DNA of 64,000 nucleotides from Toxonevra muliebris (GCA_963691655.1 OY829326.1:53127776-53191775), one strand, 5' to 3'; positions 36,410 through 48,774 are shown, counted from the first letter of the stretch. Numbers and translations: made by a program. The notes: generated from the sequence alone by a model not told the origin.

Positions 36410-37290
36410 AAAACAATGAGAGAGGGAGAGAGAAAGAAGAGAAAATAGAAAAAAGAGAGATGGGAAAAGAGTAAATGAGAAGAGAAAAGAGAGAGATAGA
36501 GAGAAAGGTAAAAAGAAATAGCAAGGAGGAAAAAGATAGAGGAGAAGTGCAAGAAAAAAAGACAGAAAAAAAGAAAAGAGAAGACAGAGAAAGAGGAAGA
36601 GATGAGAAGATAAGGGGAAAATAAGAGAAAGAGAGAGAGAAAAACAGAGAGAAAGAGAGATAAAAAGAGAGAGAGAATGAGAAGGACAGAATGAGGTAAA
36701 AGAGAAAGGAAGAGTGAGATGAAGAGAGAATATGAGAGAGACAGAGGGAAAAGAAAGGACAATAGAGAGAGCTAAAAAGAGAAATAAAAGCTAGGGAAAG
36801 AAGTAGTAAAATAAAAAAGTAGAAACATGTGTAAGAGTGAGAATAAAATCGAATATAGACAGAGAGAGAGAGAAGATGGAAATAAGTGGTAACGATAGAA
36901 AGAAAAATTATTGTTGGAAACAAAAAAACAGAGAAATTGGTAACAGGAGAGGGAGAAGAAATAAATTGAAAAGGTGTAAAAAGAGAAAGGCTGTGAGATG
37001 AAAATGAAGTAGAGAGAGAGAGAAGATAAGAACAGTAAAAGTGGAAAGGCGGAAAAAGAGAAAAAAAGTAAAATAGAAGTGGAGAGTAAGAATATGAGAA
37101 AGACAGTTGAGGCTCAACGGATGAGTATGAGAAGAAGGAAAGGTGCTAGAGTGCAAGAGAGAGAGGAAGAGAGTAAGAAAGAGAATTGGTAGAAGGAAGA
37201 AAAAAAGAGAGTAGGTCTGAGATGGGCAGAAAGAAAGATGAAGTATTACAAACAAGAGAAACTAGAGAGAGGAGAGAGAGTGAGAAAGGG
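36410..37290. repeat. GA-rich (AGAGAGAAA) tract
   Basis: About 880 bp of nearly pure purine on the plus strand, mainly AGAGAGA, GAGAAAGAGAG and AAAAGAGA words without a fixed long period. The minus-strand frames across it (36376-37255) are S/L/F repeats and not genes. Confidence 0.9.
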
Positions 37291-40029
37291 AATTAACAGA
37301 GAGTTACTTTTTATTAAATTTTAAGCTATACAATTTAAAATATAGCAAATTTAAATTTAAAAAACTCATTTGTTTTGTTTCTTTGTTGTATTATGAAACT
37401 AAGTATGAAAATACATAATAAAAATTGCAGAAAGTTATACCAGATGTAAAGTAATTTAAGTGCCAAATAAACTTGTTTTGAGTTTGTCAGGCTCAGACGG
37501 GTTTAGTTTTGACAGTAATAACCATTAAGAAGGATAAAGAGTTTCATCGTTAAGCAATGCTGTATACTATTTAGATAGTATTTACATAAATATATCACGG
37601 TCCTTTATCTTTTTAACTTCTCGACTTATGCAGACTAATTAAACATAAATAATAGAAACATCAAAGTTTGATGAACTAGCACAGAAATTTGAAGCAGAGT
37701 AAGAGCAAATATCAAAAATAACTGTTTCCATATTAAAAAGCATGCAGGATGTTGCTACTCAACATAAATATTTACAGAAATATTTGAGATGATGAAAAAT
37801 CTCGTACTAATACGTTTTTAAAAAGTGCAAAATTGTAGCACCTCAACTTTAGCATTCCAAACTAGCAAATAACTTAAATATTTAAAACTTTTCGTTAATA
37901 TGCAGCAAATTTTATGCATACAATGTTTTGTTGTTAGTAAAAATTTAAATATGTTACACTTTGTACAACACGACGTATGAATAGCATTTTTTTTTATCTC
38001 GTTGCAAAGCAAACAAATAACATATTCACACACACACACGCCCACATACTTTCTTTCTACAGATAGATACGCAATGTAGAACTTTATCATATTATAACAT
38101 TAGCGAAATGTTGTTGTTATTGTTGATGTTGTAGTTTTTGTTGTTACATATGTGTGCAATGTGTTGTAATACAAAGGCAATATATGTACACAAGTATGTG
38201 CCTGTTTAAGTTCAGTACGTTATGTTCGCTTATCACATCAACTTGTCACCACACACACACATACAAACAGAGAGAAAACTTTGCATGCAATTTTCTATGA
38301 ACATTTTCCTTTTTAACAGTACCACAAAGAATAAAGAAAGCAGAAGTAACATCAGGAGAAGAGCATATTGAACTCATATATGTATGGAAGCAGATGTGTG
38401 TGTGTGTGTATGTGTGTACTTGCAGTACTTGTATTTTAACGCAAATATGATTTGTGGCATAAAGTATAAAAGAAGAGTTTCTCCTACTTCAAGTCATACT
38501 CACATACATGTACACTTACTTCATCACACACATATGCTTACATTAAAAAAAAAAACTAACACACACATGCATACATATTGTAAATTGTGTTGTATAGAAA
38601 GCAGCAAAAGTTATATACCAAAAAAAATTTTAATTTTCGTACATAGAATTTAACTTTTTACACTATTGAGTTAACAAAGCGACACAAAATTTCTTGCCTC
38701 CTCGAATGACCGACATCAGCCAGCAACGACGACATCATCATCGAAAGAGTATTCATTTAATATGCATAAGTAATATTGCAGCATGAGTGTGTGTTTAAAC
38801 TCTATGAAATGTGAAAAGGAAAGGAGAATGGAAAAAAGGGAATGAATGCTTTTTCGGTGTAGTATATATTTATGAAATTCTGTTGAATTCTGTTCTTGTC
38901 AAACTAAAATGAATTGTGCAAATATTCCACTTACTCTTTCATTCATATATACATACATATGTACATTGCATGTATGTATGTATGTAAATGCCAGCTACAT
39001 ACTCTACATTGCTTTTAAAATAATTATTAAAATGTATGAATATAATAATTATGAAATTGTGATTGTTTTCCATGTACTCACATATGTGCAATATAATATT
39101 CTAATGAATATCTATATAATTGAATAATTGCTAAATTACGCAAATTTAAATTTTACAACTCAATCAACAACTATGATTTAAACTTCGTCTGTGAAAATTT
39201 TTTTTGACTTGATTCAATTATTTTAATCTCATAAATCTCTAAACTGATTCCAGTATTAAATGGTTGGTAGACAATTGTTAGTGGTATATGGTGACAATTA
39301 TGTTTAAGACTTTAAAATTTATCACCATGATAAGAAACGGAGATGTAAAAATATTTCTACTATTTGATAATATTTATAAAAATCACACAAAAAGCGCTGA
39401 ACAGATTTTTAAAATTTAATAGTTGTATTTAGGCAGGCAATGTTCTTTTAAGTGCTATAAGATACACTTCAGGAATCACAGATATCGCCGATTAACCAAA
39501 TCAAAGAAAGATTGGCGGAAATGTAAATAGGAAACCAAAAAATCAAATGAAAAAACCAAAACCAGGTGAAGATAACTGAAGAAATTATTTAAGCAGAGGA
39601 CTTAAAAAATCATAAATAAAGGAAATTGTCATCTAATTTGAATATTGAATTAATCAAATATAAAGAGAACTAACGAAATCATAGAGAAAGAGAACTAAAT
39701 AAAACGTATATAAGTTGAACATAAAATCCAGAGATGAAAGATACTATTTATATAACTCAAGAAATCGAAAGTGAAGGGAGGTGAAAAAATTCATTGAGGG
39801 TAAAGGAAAAATAGAAAAAAAAAACACATATTGAAGACATTAAAGAAATCGCAGATAAGACTAGAAAAACTAAACTATCGCAGATAGGAAAGAATGATGA
39901 TCTGAGCGCTACCTTCTAGTACTGGTATGGGTTCACATGTAAAAAAAAGAAAATTTATAAAGAAATCATAGGCAGACTACACTAAAAACAAATAATGAAA
40001 AGATCTAAAAAATCATCAATGGAGCATTT
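37291..40029. other. AT-rich non-coding DNA with CA/TG repeats
   Basis: No supported gene. (CA)n near 38028-38040 and 38252-38262, (TG)n near 38395-38420, GTAT repeats near 38968-38986. The A-rich region 39500-40020 repeats words such as AAATCATAGATAAA and AAGAAATC, a degenerate repeat similar in style to that at 43,830-44,240. Confidence 0.45.
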
Positions 40030-40033
40030 TTAA

Positions 40034-40538
40034 CCCTTAAACGCCCAATACGTCCGATTTCAATTAAAAACATACCCAGAGGTAGTACTTGTGATTCCGA
40101 ACAACGTTTGTTCTACGTGTTTTCAAATAAATTAGTTTAAGGTGCAGTTATTTTAATTTGCATGGTTGATCTCTGTAGTAACCTTTGGCGATTATCTGGA
40201 GAATAAATTAAAATACATTCGCAATAATATTTATAAACAGTTATTTGGTGTTATCCCATACCGTCTGACACAAATTTGTCCACACGGCAATATATTTATT
40301 ACACAAAATTCGAAAATAAAAACACCTCTTTTTCAGTTAGTTCTTTAAAATTTTTGCAAAACATGCTTTTCGAGCTAAAAATAACTGTAACTGTACAATA
40401 GTTGTCATTTTTCCATTCTTATTTATACGTATCGATAAAGAAAACTTTAGACAGTGAGATCAGGTGTTTATTTTAAATGGCGGCACAGGCAGCCGCGGAA
40501 GTGGTTGGTCACTGCAGTGACCAGTGGGTATTTAAGGG
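40034..40538. mobile_element. TTAA-flanked piggyBac-like MITE d
   Basis: A 505-bp unit between TTAA sites (40030-40033 and 40539-40542). The terminal repeat reads CCCTTAAACGCCCA on the left and CCCTTAAATACCCA on the complement of the right. A perfect 18-bp palindrome TGGTCACTGCAGTGACCA lies at 40506-40523, 15 bp from the right end. The 60-codon frame inside has no domain. Confidence 0.75.
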
Positions 40539-41169
40539 TTAAAAAATCACTCTTTGATGGAAAGAGCAAATAAGAAAACCTAAGAAATCGTTTAAGGCCA
40601 ACTATACAAATCAAAGAGAAGTGAATTTAATCTTTCGTTGTGCACCAATTTTAAAGCCTTCCCTTGTGCGACAGGGTCTGGCTGGTCCCCTATACATTTA
40701 CATGCATTTGAACGCATTTCATTAGCAAGCAGATATACATTTATTAGTGTAACTACATTTTTATTCCAGAAGATCCAGAAGTGCTACAATATCATATTAT
40801 ATATCAGAGCTTGACGAGTAAGTTAGCCAAAAATTATCAGATTCAAAATCGGCTTGGCCAATTCCAAAATATTATCGTCGGAATTTCTTTAATATTCACT
40901 CATTGGACACAGCATTGCATTCATCGTTGTAAAAATCATTGCTTAAGCCAAAGTAAATAACAAATGAGAGAGAAAGAAGACATGAGTAACGGCATTTCTC
41001 AGAATTATCTAACGAATTATTGGGAGTATGAATGTATAAACTCGTAATTGTGACTAACTTCATATCTACCATACGCGCCATTTTTTTGACATTGACAGCT
41101 ATTCTATCTCGAAGAGCGCCAAAAATACTATAAGAATTGATCTGTCAAATAATTTTCATAATTTTACAA

Positions 41170-42204
41170 AAGTCGAATTTCGTGCCAACAAAACAACATT
41201 TGCGGGAAGTTTTAATTTGCTTCTTCCATTTAAAGAAAAACGCAACTGAAGCACATCGTTTACTGTGCTATAGACGTTAGAATGTGTCAGGTGTTGTATG
41301 CCCGTTTCAAAGTGGTGATTTTGATGTTGAAGACAGGGAACGTTCAGGCGGCCTGAAAAAGTTCGAAGATGAAGAATTGAAGGCATTACTCGAAGAAGAT
41401 TCATGTCAAACGCAACAAGAACTTGCAGAATCTTTAGGAGTTGATCAATCAACCATTTCTAAACGATTAAAAGCATTGGGAACGATTCAAAAGCAAGGAA
41501 ATTGGGTGCCGTACGAATTGAAGCCAAGAGACGTCGAACGACGATTTTTCACATGTGAACTGCTGATTGAACGACAGAAAAGAAAGGGTTTTCTTCATCG
41601 TATTGTGACTGGCAATGAAAAGTGGGTACGTTACGATAACCCAAAGCATTAAAAATCATGGGTCCGCCCGGACAGGCATCAAGGCATCAACATCAACGGC
41701 AAAGCCGAACATCCATGGATCCAAGCTCATGCTGTGTATTTGGTGGGATATGAAAGGTGTCGTGTATTATGAGCTGTTGCAACCGAATGAAACGATCACT
41801 GGCGAACGCTACCGACTACAATTGATGCGTTTGAGCCGAGCATTAAAAGATAAGAGGCCAGAATATGAGAATAGACACGACGAAGTTATTCTTCAGCACG
41901 ACAATGCTCGGCCGCATGTTGCAAGGCAAGTAAAAACATACTTGGAAACGCTGAAATGGGAAGTGCTATCCCACCCGCCGTATTCTCCAGACATTGCTCC
42001 TTCTAATTACCACTTGTTCCGATCGATGACACATGGCCTGGCTGAACAGCACTTCCGTTCTTTCAAAGAACTCAAAAAATGGGTCGATTCATGGATAGCC
42101 TCAAAAGATGAGGAGTTCTTTCGACACGGAAAGAACTCCTCCGTATGCTCCCAGAAAGATGGGAAAAGGTTGTGGCTAACGATGGACAATACTTTAAAGA
42201 ATAA
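41170..42204 (+). pseudogene. Mariner transposase, mutated at two catalytic sites
   Basis: The product is close in motif content to Drosophila Mos1: N-terminal FVPTKQHLREVL and CFFHLKK, HTH segment SLGVDQSTISKRLKALG, linker WVPYELKPRDVERR, then the DDE core. Lesions: the ATG is AAG (41170-41172); a 1-bp loss near 41312; stop TAA after NPKH (41650-41652); an 8-bp tandem duplication at 41675-41690; and a frame change near 42122-42142. The first catalytic motif reads TGNEKW and the third APSNYHLF, so two of three catalytic Asp are Asn; the second (LQHDNARPH) is intact. The C-terminus LPERWEKVVANDGQYF is present in another frame. It cannot encode an active transposase. Confidence 0.9.
42110..42141. 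repeat. 13-bp hairpin inside mariner ORF
   Basis: A perfect inverted repeat GAGGAGTTCTTTC (42110-42122) / GAAAGAACTCCTC (42129-42141) with a 6-nt loop. It coincides with the point where the transposase frame shifts; the right arm replaces sequence expected between FFR and RMLPERW. It looks like a templated (strand-switch) mutation. Confidence 0.8.
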
Positions 42205-42639
42205 ATTTATAATCACTTTTTCACAATAAATGTCCAAATTACGAAAAATACGAGTTTATACATTCATACTCCCAATATCTGCATACACAAATAACAAAAC
42301 AAACTACAACGAGTAGTTTGGTTCTCTTTTGATATTTGTTTTTTCATACAGATTGCTTGAACCCAAAAAAAAAATAGCCTTACCGACTAGTATATTTTTA
42401 ATTTCTTATCTTTCTCATTCGTTTTGGAATATGTTCAGCATTTATATAACTCCTGCTCTGTCAAAAAACGATTCAAAAGCCAAACTAGTAGAGACCTACG
42501 AAAGTGATTAGGAATCGTGGCGGATTCTAAAACGTCCGTCTGATCTGCTAGTGCAATAATTTTCTGGTATCCTTCTGGTATTATTATTCATTTAAAGACT
42601 ATTAATTTTAAATAATTGACTTTGGGGTAGTTTATGCGT

Positions 42640-43400
42640 ATTCCAATGTTGGAAGAACCAATATTTTAGGTAGCGTATTCAGAAAAGTGCGTCTCACCCT
42701 TTGACTTCCTTGCAAATGACAAAAGAACCCAATGCCATAACATCCAACATGTTGCAAAATAATGCATAGGCCTATCGACTGGTCAACCTTTATATTTGGA
42801 ACTGTGTAACCATTTGATCCATTCAATCAATGCCAGCTTTTTTGCATTATAAAACAAAATTGCTTCTGGTTTCATCACTTCGTCTTTGCAATGTTTCGAA
42901 TAGTGTATCGTAGGATGTATATTTATGGCTTTAATCTTTTTTGGCACATAGCTGCAAAGAGAACAAGGTTTTCATGAAAACCAAAAAGAGTTGAAAGCAA
43001 TGGACTTGAAATTTTTTTTCATTTCTTCAAGAAGAAATCTTTTATTGGATCGAACGGTGCCAACGAATGCAAGGCCAATATTTGCAAGTCGCTTGACTCC
43101 TTTCAATGTTGTGAAGAAATAGTCAGCCACCAATGTTCGCCAACGGTTAGCCAATTGCAGCAAAACAATTTTACCTAAATTTACTTTATGCTCTTCTCCT
43201 TTATAACCGCCCGTATACTTAATTATTTTAATTTGCCTTGCAATGGATTTTTAGTTTTTGAATCGCATGCCCACATTTTGATTCCACATTTGGCTGGTTT
43301 AGATGGAATAAATTGGATAAATTTTCATATGCTTCAAAGTTTCTTGCGATGGTTTCATTTATCGGTTCCTCGACGAAATTCACGAGTACGACTATCATCA
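42640..43400 (-). pseudogene. piggyBac transposase relic
   Basis: Minus-strand fragments in family order: MWACDSKTKNP (first conserved Asp, plus 43262-43264), YTGGYKGEEHKVNLG, VADYFFTTLKGVKRL (second Asp, 43122-43124), FVGTVRSNKR, FYNAKKAGID (third Asp, 42826-42828) followed by a TGA and MDQMV, then SRWAYALFCNM. This is the DDD core of piggyBac (CDNxFTS-like, LVGTxRxNKR, GGVDxxDQM). About 98 codons separate the second and third Asp, close to the known spacing; the first-to-second interval is shorter, implying a deletion. Frameshifts and stops abolish function. The N-terminal region and the C-terminal cysteine-rich domain are not identifiable. Confidence 0.85.
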
Positions 43401-43806
43401 TAACATATATATCGTTACAATAAACGAAAGCGATTATGATACATACCACATACGTGTGTGTGTGTGCTAAGTAAACAAAATAGTAGCTGAAGTGAATGAT
43501 TACAATGAAAAAGTGCAAAAATGCTAGGTTGAATATTCAAAATGTATCATATTTCATAAGTTTGCTTACAAAATATATAGGGGTCCAGCCAGACCCTGCC
43601 GCACAACCGAAGATGTGTTTTGAAAAAGTTCTTATAATCGTCCTTTCGAAGAACTTTTCTGAAAATATTTTATTATAGATCGATAGTCAATTAAGTTTTA
43701 GGAAGATACCTGGAAGCACAAGTCGCTACGTAAATTAGATATATATGCAATTAACGTAGAAAAACGAAATATATCTGACCAGATCCTCGTGCACAACGGA
43801 GGGAAA

Positions 43807-46719
43807 ATAAATCCAAGAAATGCAACTAAAAATCTTGAGAGCTAAAATTTAAGAGAGATGAGAAAATCACAAAGAAAATCAATTCAACTACGGAATTTAG
43901 GTTTATGTATTTGTATGTATCGATAGTTAGTGATAACTTTAAAAAGCAGAGATAAAGTAAACTAAAAAAAAAAAACATTATAGGGAAGTATAGAAATTCC
44001 ATTGAAAGATGAAATAGAGAAAACCAAAGATAGAGCGAATTTTGAAGATCGTTTCATGGGGAGAGCCTGAAAAATCATCGGTATAAGAAACAGAGCGAAT
44101 CATGGATAAAAGAGACTAAGGAACCTGAAAACATCAAAAACAAGACAAACAAAAAAGGGAAATGGAAAATTTACAAATAAAACGAAAACTAAAAATCATA
44201 GATAAACAGAATGGACTCAAAAAAAAAACATAAATCTGACTTTATAAATCATAGGTACTGCATGCAGAGTAGCTTGACTATCTGAATTGAAAAATGTTTT
44301 CGCACTAACCAGGTGCCTTCAAATATTTTCTATTCAGTGCATACGTAGTTAAGTTGGTTGATTTGAGTTGCTGGTTTGATTTACGACCCCACATTCTAAG
44401 TTTGTTTTGGTAAATTGGATTGTTTTGTTAAACAAGTTGGCTACAACAATTTCAATTGGTTGGTTTTAGATAGTTCTCTGAGATTATTAATTAATGGTTT
44501 GTCCAGGATGATCAGCACTACCTTATATAAGGCTGAGCATTTACAGAGAAAAAACAACTGTTTTATTTTTCATCTGGTTCTGTGCAGCAAAGGCAGTAAG
44601 TATTGTGAAGGCTAAGCATTCTTGGTGCTTGCACCTCAATATACCAAAAAATCTGTGATGACTGCCGTCAATATTTTGATGCATCCTTTTGATTTTTGTT
44701 TATGCGTTAGTCTGTTTTCCTCCTATTTCCTTCGGCAATAACGCTCTATTGATCCTGCATTCCAGTTCTACCAACAATTGGCTCTTTTGAGATATGATGA
44801 TGTGATTTCGTTCTTGACTGTAGTTAGTGGTGTTGATAATATATCAGTTTGAGACTTTTTCAGCCTTCAGACCCGTCAGCCATTTCGTTGCTCTTAATAT
44901 TCCGAAATCGCGGGACCCAAGATCAAAGTAACATTATAACTACCTCAAGGTAACATTATGACCACCTCCCTTACCTCTCTGCATCCTTGGAAAGCTATTT
45001 TTCTTCTTTTAGAAATAAGATTTTAATACAAAGATAACCGTCAGAAATACCAACAAACAATCTTTGAAAGAAATATTCCATAGGTTTTACTAAATAAAAT
45101 GCTGCACAAAATTAAATTCATATTCTTATTTTCTATAAACTCGGAATCAATATTGAAATTTGATTCACTAAAAAATTTTTTCACTGCATCAAATTTCCAA
45201 TATCATTTCTTGAATTCATACACACCCCCTCAATCAATATTTAAATATGATTATAAAATTTCCATAAAATTATATGCATATAATTTTTAAAGTAAAAACC
45301 GAAATCTTTATGAATTGAGGTAATTGATTACTTTGCCAGCACGCCAAAGTTAACCTCCAAAAAAGAAGCTGGCTCCAAGTTCACTCAAATATTAAAATAT
45401 TAACTGAAGTGTAAAATTTTTCAAACAATTTCTTAAAAATGAAATACGAGTACAATAAAAAAAAGCAACAACAAATAAAATCACCAAAGCAAATGAAAAA
45501 AATAAAAGAAAATGAAAAAAATCATTCAAAAGATGTCAACAACACTTCAAACTCGACTCCTTACTGCTTCTGTTACTTTGCTTTTCAATGAATGAATGAC
45601 ATTAAAGTAAAATATTTGCAATAAGTATAAAAAAAATGATGAAATTTTCTAAACGAAATTGAGTGATCCTTTTCCTTTTTTTTGTCGTTTGAACGGATAT
45701 TGTTAGATGGGGAAGGACTTTAGTGAGTAAATGGAACGTTACGTAAAATAAGATTACTTAATTTCAATTTCTAAATATTAAACTGAAGATTTAAGATACT
45801 CGAACACACGCACATACGATGACTGACTGTCAGCTTTACTTCGGCAACTAGTTACAATTTTCTTTGTACTTGTATTTATTAAAACCAAAGAAGAAAAAAA
45901 GCAACCATGAACGAAAGAAAGAAAGAAAAGGAAACTGAAACTCATCAACTGGGAAACGTGGTGAAGCGTGGATTAAAAGAATTTAATAACAAAATAGAAG
46001 AAATATTTTTGAAGTAACGCCAGCGTCAGTGCCTGACTCAACTTCAACTAGTTACTACTCACCATAGTAATCATCGTTATCGTTATCTTCATCATTCATT
46101 CATAGCATCTCATAGCATCATCATCAGGAACGACGTCATCATTATCGTTGTCGTCATCATTATCGTCTTTGTTGTTTGTTGTCATTATTTGAAATTTATA
46201 TTTGTACTATACATGGCAGTAGAAAGTAGGTAGAAAATAACAAAGAAATCTTAAAAAACAAAACAAAATGTTATTGTTATTAGTTTTGTTGTTATTCTTG
46301 TTGTTGCTGTACTTGTTGTTTTTTGTATTGGTTGTCTTCCGCCTCCATACATTCAATGGGAGGTATTTGTAGATATTTTAAACACTTTCTGCTTTATTGC
46401 GTGTGTATTTATCCAGTGGGAAACGAAACGATTCAGAAATAATTCTATAGTGCTGCAGGAAGATCTCCGACAAACAAACTCTAACAGTATAATGCAATAC
46501 CTATTAGTAAGGTCCTTATTTCTGTAACGACATTAAGCTCTTTTGAAACTTCGATAGTATGGATATTGAAATTTAGCCCATAGTTAATACAGAACCTAAA
46601 TTTTCACTTCAAAATGCAAAATCAAATAACGAATTAATAGCATTTTACGGTTAACTAGGGGTCTCCAATTCCAGCCCTGTGTTCAGATTTTCGTCAGGGA
46701 GTGAGTCAAATATACAGGT
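43807..46719. other. AT-rich non-coding DNA
   Basis: No supported gene. 43,830-44,240 is A-rich and repetitive. 44,925-44,968 has two near-identical GTAACATTATRACYACCTC words. 45,900-46,320 has GAAA, ATC and TTG repeats. Frames at 44415-44615 and 45099-45290 have no domain. Confidence 0.45.
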
Positions 46720-47430
46720 TAGATTAGGTTATGTTGGGTTAGGTTAGGTTAGGTTAGGTTTGGTTAGGTTAAAGGAATGTTCTCCAAAAATTTGGTCCAT
46801 TATGATGTCGCCATACATTATGGAATCTGCCACACCCACGAAATAGATCTCTTCAAACATCTATCCATCCTGATACCACTCAGTACTCCTAATGAAGCTC
46901 AAAAGCTCTGTCGGCGGGATCTTCCCCAGGTATTCCAGTCCTGTAAACAGTCTGTCTCCTAAAAAACGTAGTCGACGGATTTAGAGATTAAAGCATTCGC
47001 AGAGGTGGTGATGTATGTTCTCAATTTCTTTTTTGTCTTCGCAGCTTTTGCAGTAGTTTGGTGCTGCGACTTCAATCCTTAAAGCCATTTCGCCAATAGC
47101 ACAAAAGCCTATGAGTACTCTTGCTAGCACTTGAGTTTGTTTTCTCTCTAAGCAGAGGAAGTTCTGAGTTATTTTCTTAACAAGAGAAGGTCATAAATTT
47201 CGGGCTATCTTACAGTTGCTCTGAGCTTGCCAGGATCTGTTGATCGTATCCTCCGCTTTCTGGTCTTGGCTTGATTTCTCGGCTCTTATTGATATACTTA
47301 ATCACAACAGTTCATTTTTAGGACCTAAGGCTACTCCCATTCTCGCTAGTTCATCAGCTTGTTTATTTAAAGTTAACATAAGAGTCAAAATGACTCCGTC
47401 TGGGTAGCTAAGGGTGTAATGAGAGCCGGC
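46720..47430 (-). mobile_element. LINE 3' end with (GGTTA)n-complement tail
   Basis: Minus-strand ORF2 C-terminus and 3' UTR. Blocks: DKQADELARMGVALGPKNEL (end of the RNase H domain), NRSWQAQSNCKIARN, FLCLERKQTQVLARVLIGFC, the finger YCKSCEDKKEIENIHHHLCEC (plus 46991-47055), GDRLFTGLEYLGKIP and LLSFIRSTEWYQ. Stops and a frameshift are present. The 3' UTR includes CATCATAATGGACC and ends in a run of CCTAA units, which read (TTAGG) on the plus strand at 46738-46770. RNase H plus finger marks a Jockey/I/LOA-like clade; the precise clade is not assigned. Confidence 0.8.
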
Positions 47431-48664
47431 CATCTTAATGTTAATTTATCAAAATAAAAATCTTTGCAAAAAAATGTTGCAATCTTTGAAGTTCCAATCA
47501 GAAATAAGAAAGTTTTGCTGCAAATCATTCAATCATAAATGATAAATCTTTTAATCTCAATTAGATATATAAAAAAATAGCTTTCTTCAATCCGAAAGCA
47601 ATAATTAGAAATTGAAAACTTATTGTTTCTCTTTATTTGTATTTAAATCCGCTAATCTGAAAGGAATTTTCTTTCTACTTCTGTTTGAAACCCCTATATT
47701 TTCTCCTATTGGCAACTTAAAACTTCTTTCCACTATCTAAAGCTATTTAGAGCAGCTGCATTTTTGTAAATTAAAATACCAGTTTTCCTTTCCGCAGATT
47801 AGGTAGTAGATTTTCATATTACATTCGACTTTAACCAACATCCTTATATATTCATAATTCCTTCCTTTTTCATTTTCTATTTAAAAAGAAAAACAACTGT
47901 AGAATGCAAATATATTTGCCATGATATAAGTTACAAAATACACAAAATGACATTGACACTGCCACTGCTTTGCTATCAAAAAGAAAAGGAAAATATACAG
48001 AATAATAAAAAAATAAGCAAAAGTAATCAAAAATTATTAGTTAAACTCAATGACATTCGTTTTGAGCTTGATTTCTGTTGAGAATAAGTTGTAGCTTAAT
48101 TTTATTGTCATACCATTTACCCTGGCTTACTACAAATCTCTCTTTTTAGACCTAAAAATAGTAGATACCTAAGAGTATGTATTTTGAAATATTATAATAA
48201 TAAGCATAGATTTGCTTATGACAACAATTGTCAATGGCAATTTGTGTGCTGCGACATCCTTTGTAAAATAAATGAATAATTTAATATTAATTTTATGAAG
48301 AAAAAAAAAATATTGTGAAGGTTTTGAAAAGTTGTATTAAGGTGAATTGGTATTTCATAAAGAAAAATTATGCATAATTTGTTTTGAACAAAAGCACAAA
48401 AAAATAAAGAAAAGATTTGGTGATTAAAATAGAAATTTGATTTATTTGGCAGGCCTAACTACTTTGTAATATCATTGTAAAATGTTCTATCTATTGAAAT
48501 ATTTGCTAGAAAGCTTACACGTTTGTATTTTATTTATTTTTCTCTTTTATTTGTATATCCGTTTACTTTTTTAATACTTTGCTCTATTTGATTTAAATTT
48601 TATACTTTGTACTACGAAACGTATGAGTAACATTTGGTTTTATGCTTAAAATATTTTCAGATTA
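47431..48664. other. AT-rich non-coding DNA
   Basis: Nothing recognisable; no frame with a domain. Confidence 0.45.
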
Positions 48665-48774
48665 AGAGCCTTTTTTTCAATGTCCGGTTAAGCACTAATC
48701 GGAACTAACTACTACTAATAACAGTTGTTTAAAGTTCGGATTAGTGCTTAACCGAACATAGAGAAAACGGCCCT
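48665..48774. mobile_element. 110-bp foldback MITE
   Basis: Almost the whole element is one long inverted repeat: arms of about 45 bp (48665-48706 and 48733-48774) with a core of GGTTAAGCACTAATC and a ~25-nt loop. Ends AGAGCC / GGCCCT are flanked by TA (48663-48664, 48775-48776), consistent with a TA target duplication. A transcript would form a strong hairpin. Confidence 0.7.

Larger units (their letters stand above)
41020..42275 (+). mobile_element. Mos1-like mariner element
   Basis: A 1,256-bp element with perfect terminal inverted repeats of at least 27 bp beginning TTGGGAGTATGAATGTATAA, flanked by TA at 41018-41019 and 42276-42277. Length, TIRs and TA duplication are classic mariner. 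Perfect TIRs despite a badly damaged transposase suggest either fairly recent insertion or mobilisation in trans. Confidence 0.93.
40634..43806 (-). mobile_element. piggyBac element relic, interrupted by a mariner
   Basis: 36-bp inverted repeats at 40664-40699 and 43571-43606 agree at 33 positions and contain CAGGGTCTGGCTGG. Further out, TCTTTCGTTGTGCACCA (40631-40647) faces CTCGTGCACAACGGAGGG (43787-43803). TTAA occurs at the left edge (40627-40630 region); the right edge has decayed to AAAA. A piggyBac transposase relic lies between on the minus strand. The 1,256-bp mariner at 41020-42275 sits inside, so without it the element would be about 1.9 kb. The exact outer boundaries are inferred. 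Confidence 0.65.

Noticed and set aside
36376..37255. Three minus-strand S/L/F-rich open frames that look like membrane proteins
   Set aside because: They lie entirely within the GA tract and have no transmembrane organisation beyond base composition.
46738..46770. (TTAGG)-like run resembling the arthropod telomere repeat
   Set aside because: It is short, imperfect, and directly follows a LINE 3' UTR, where it reads as the CCTAA tail on the element's own strand. Flies are known to lack TTAGG telomeres.
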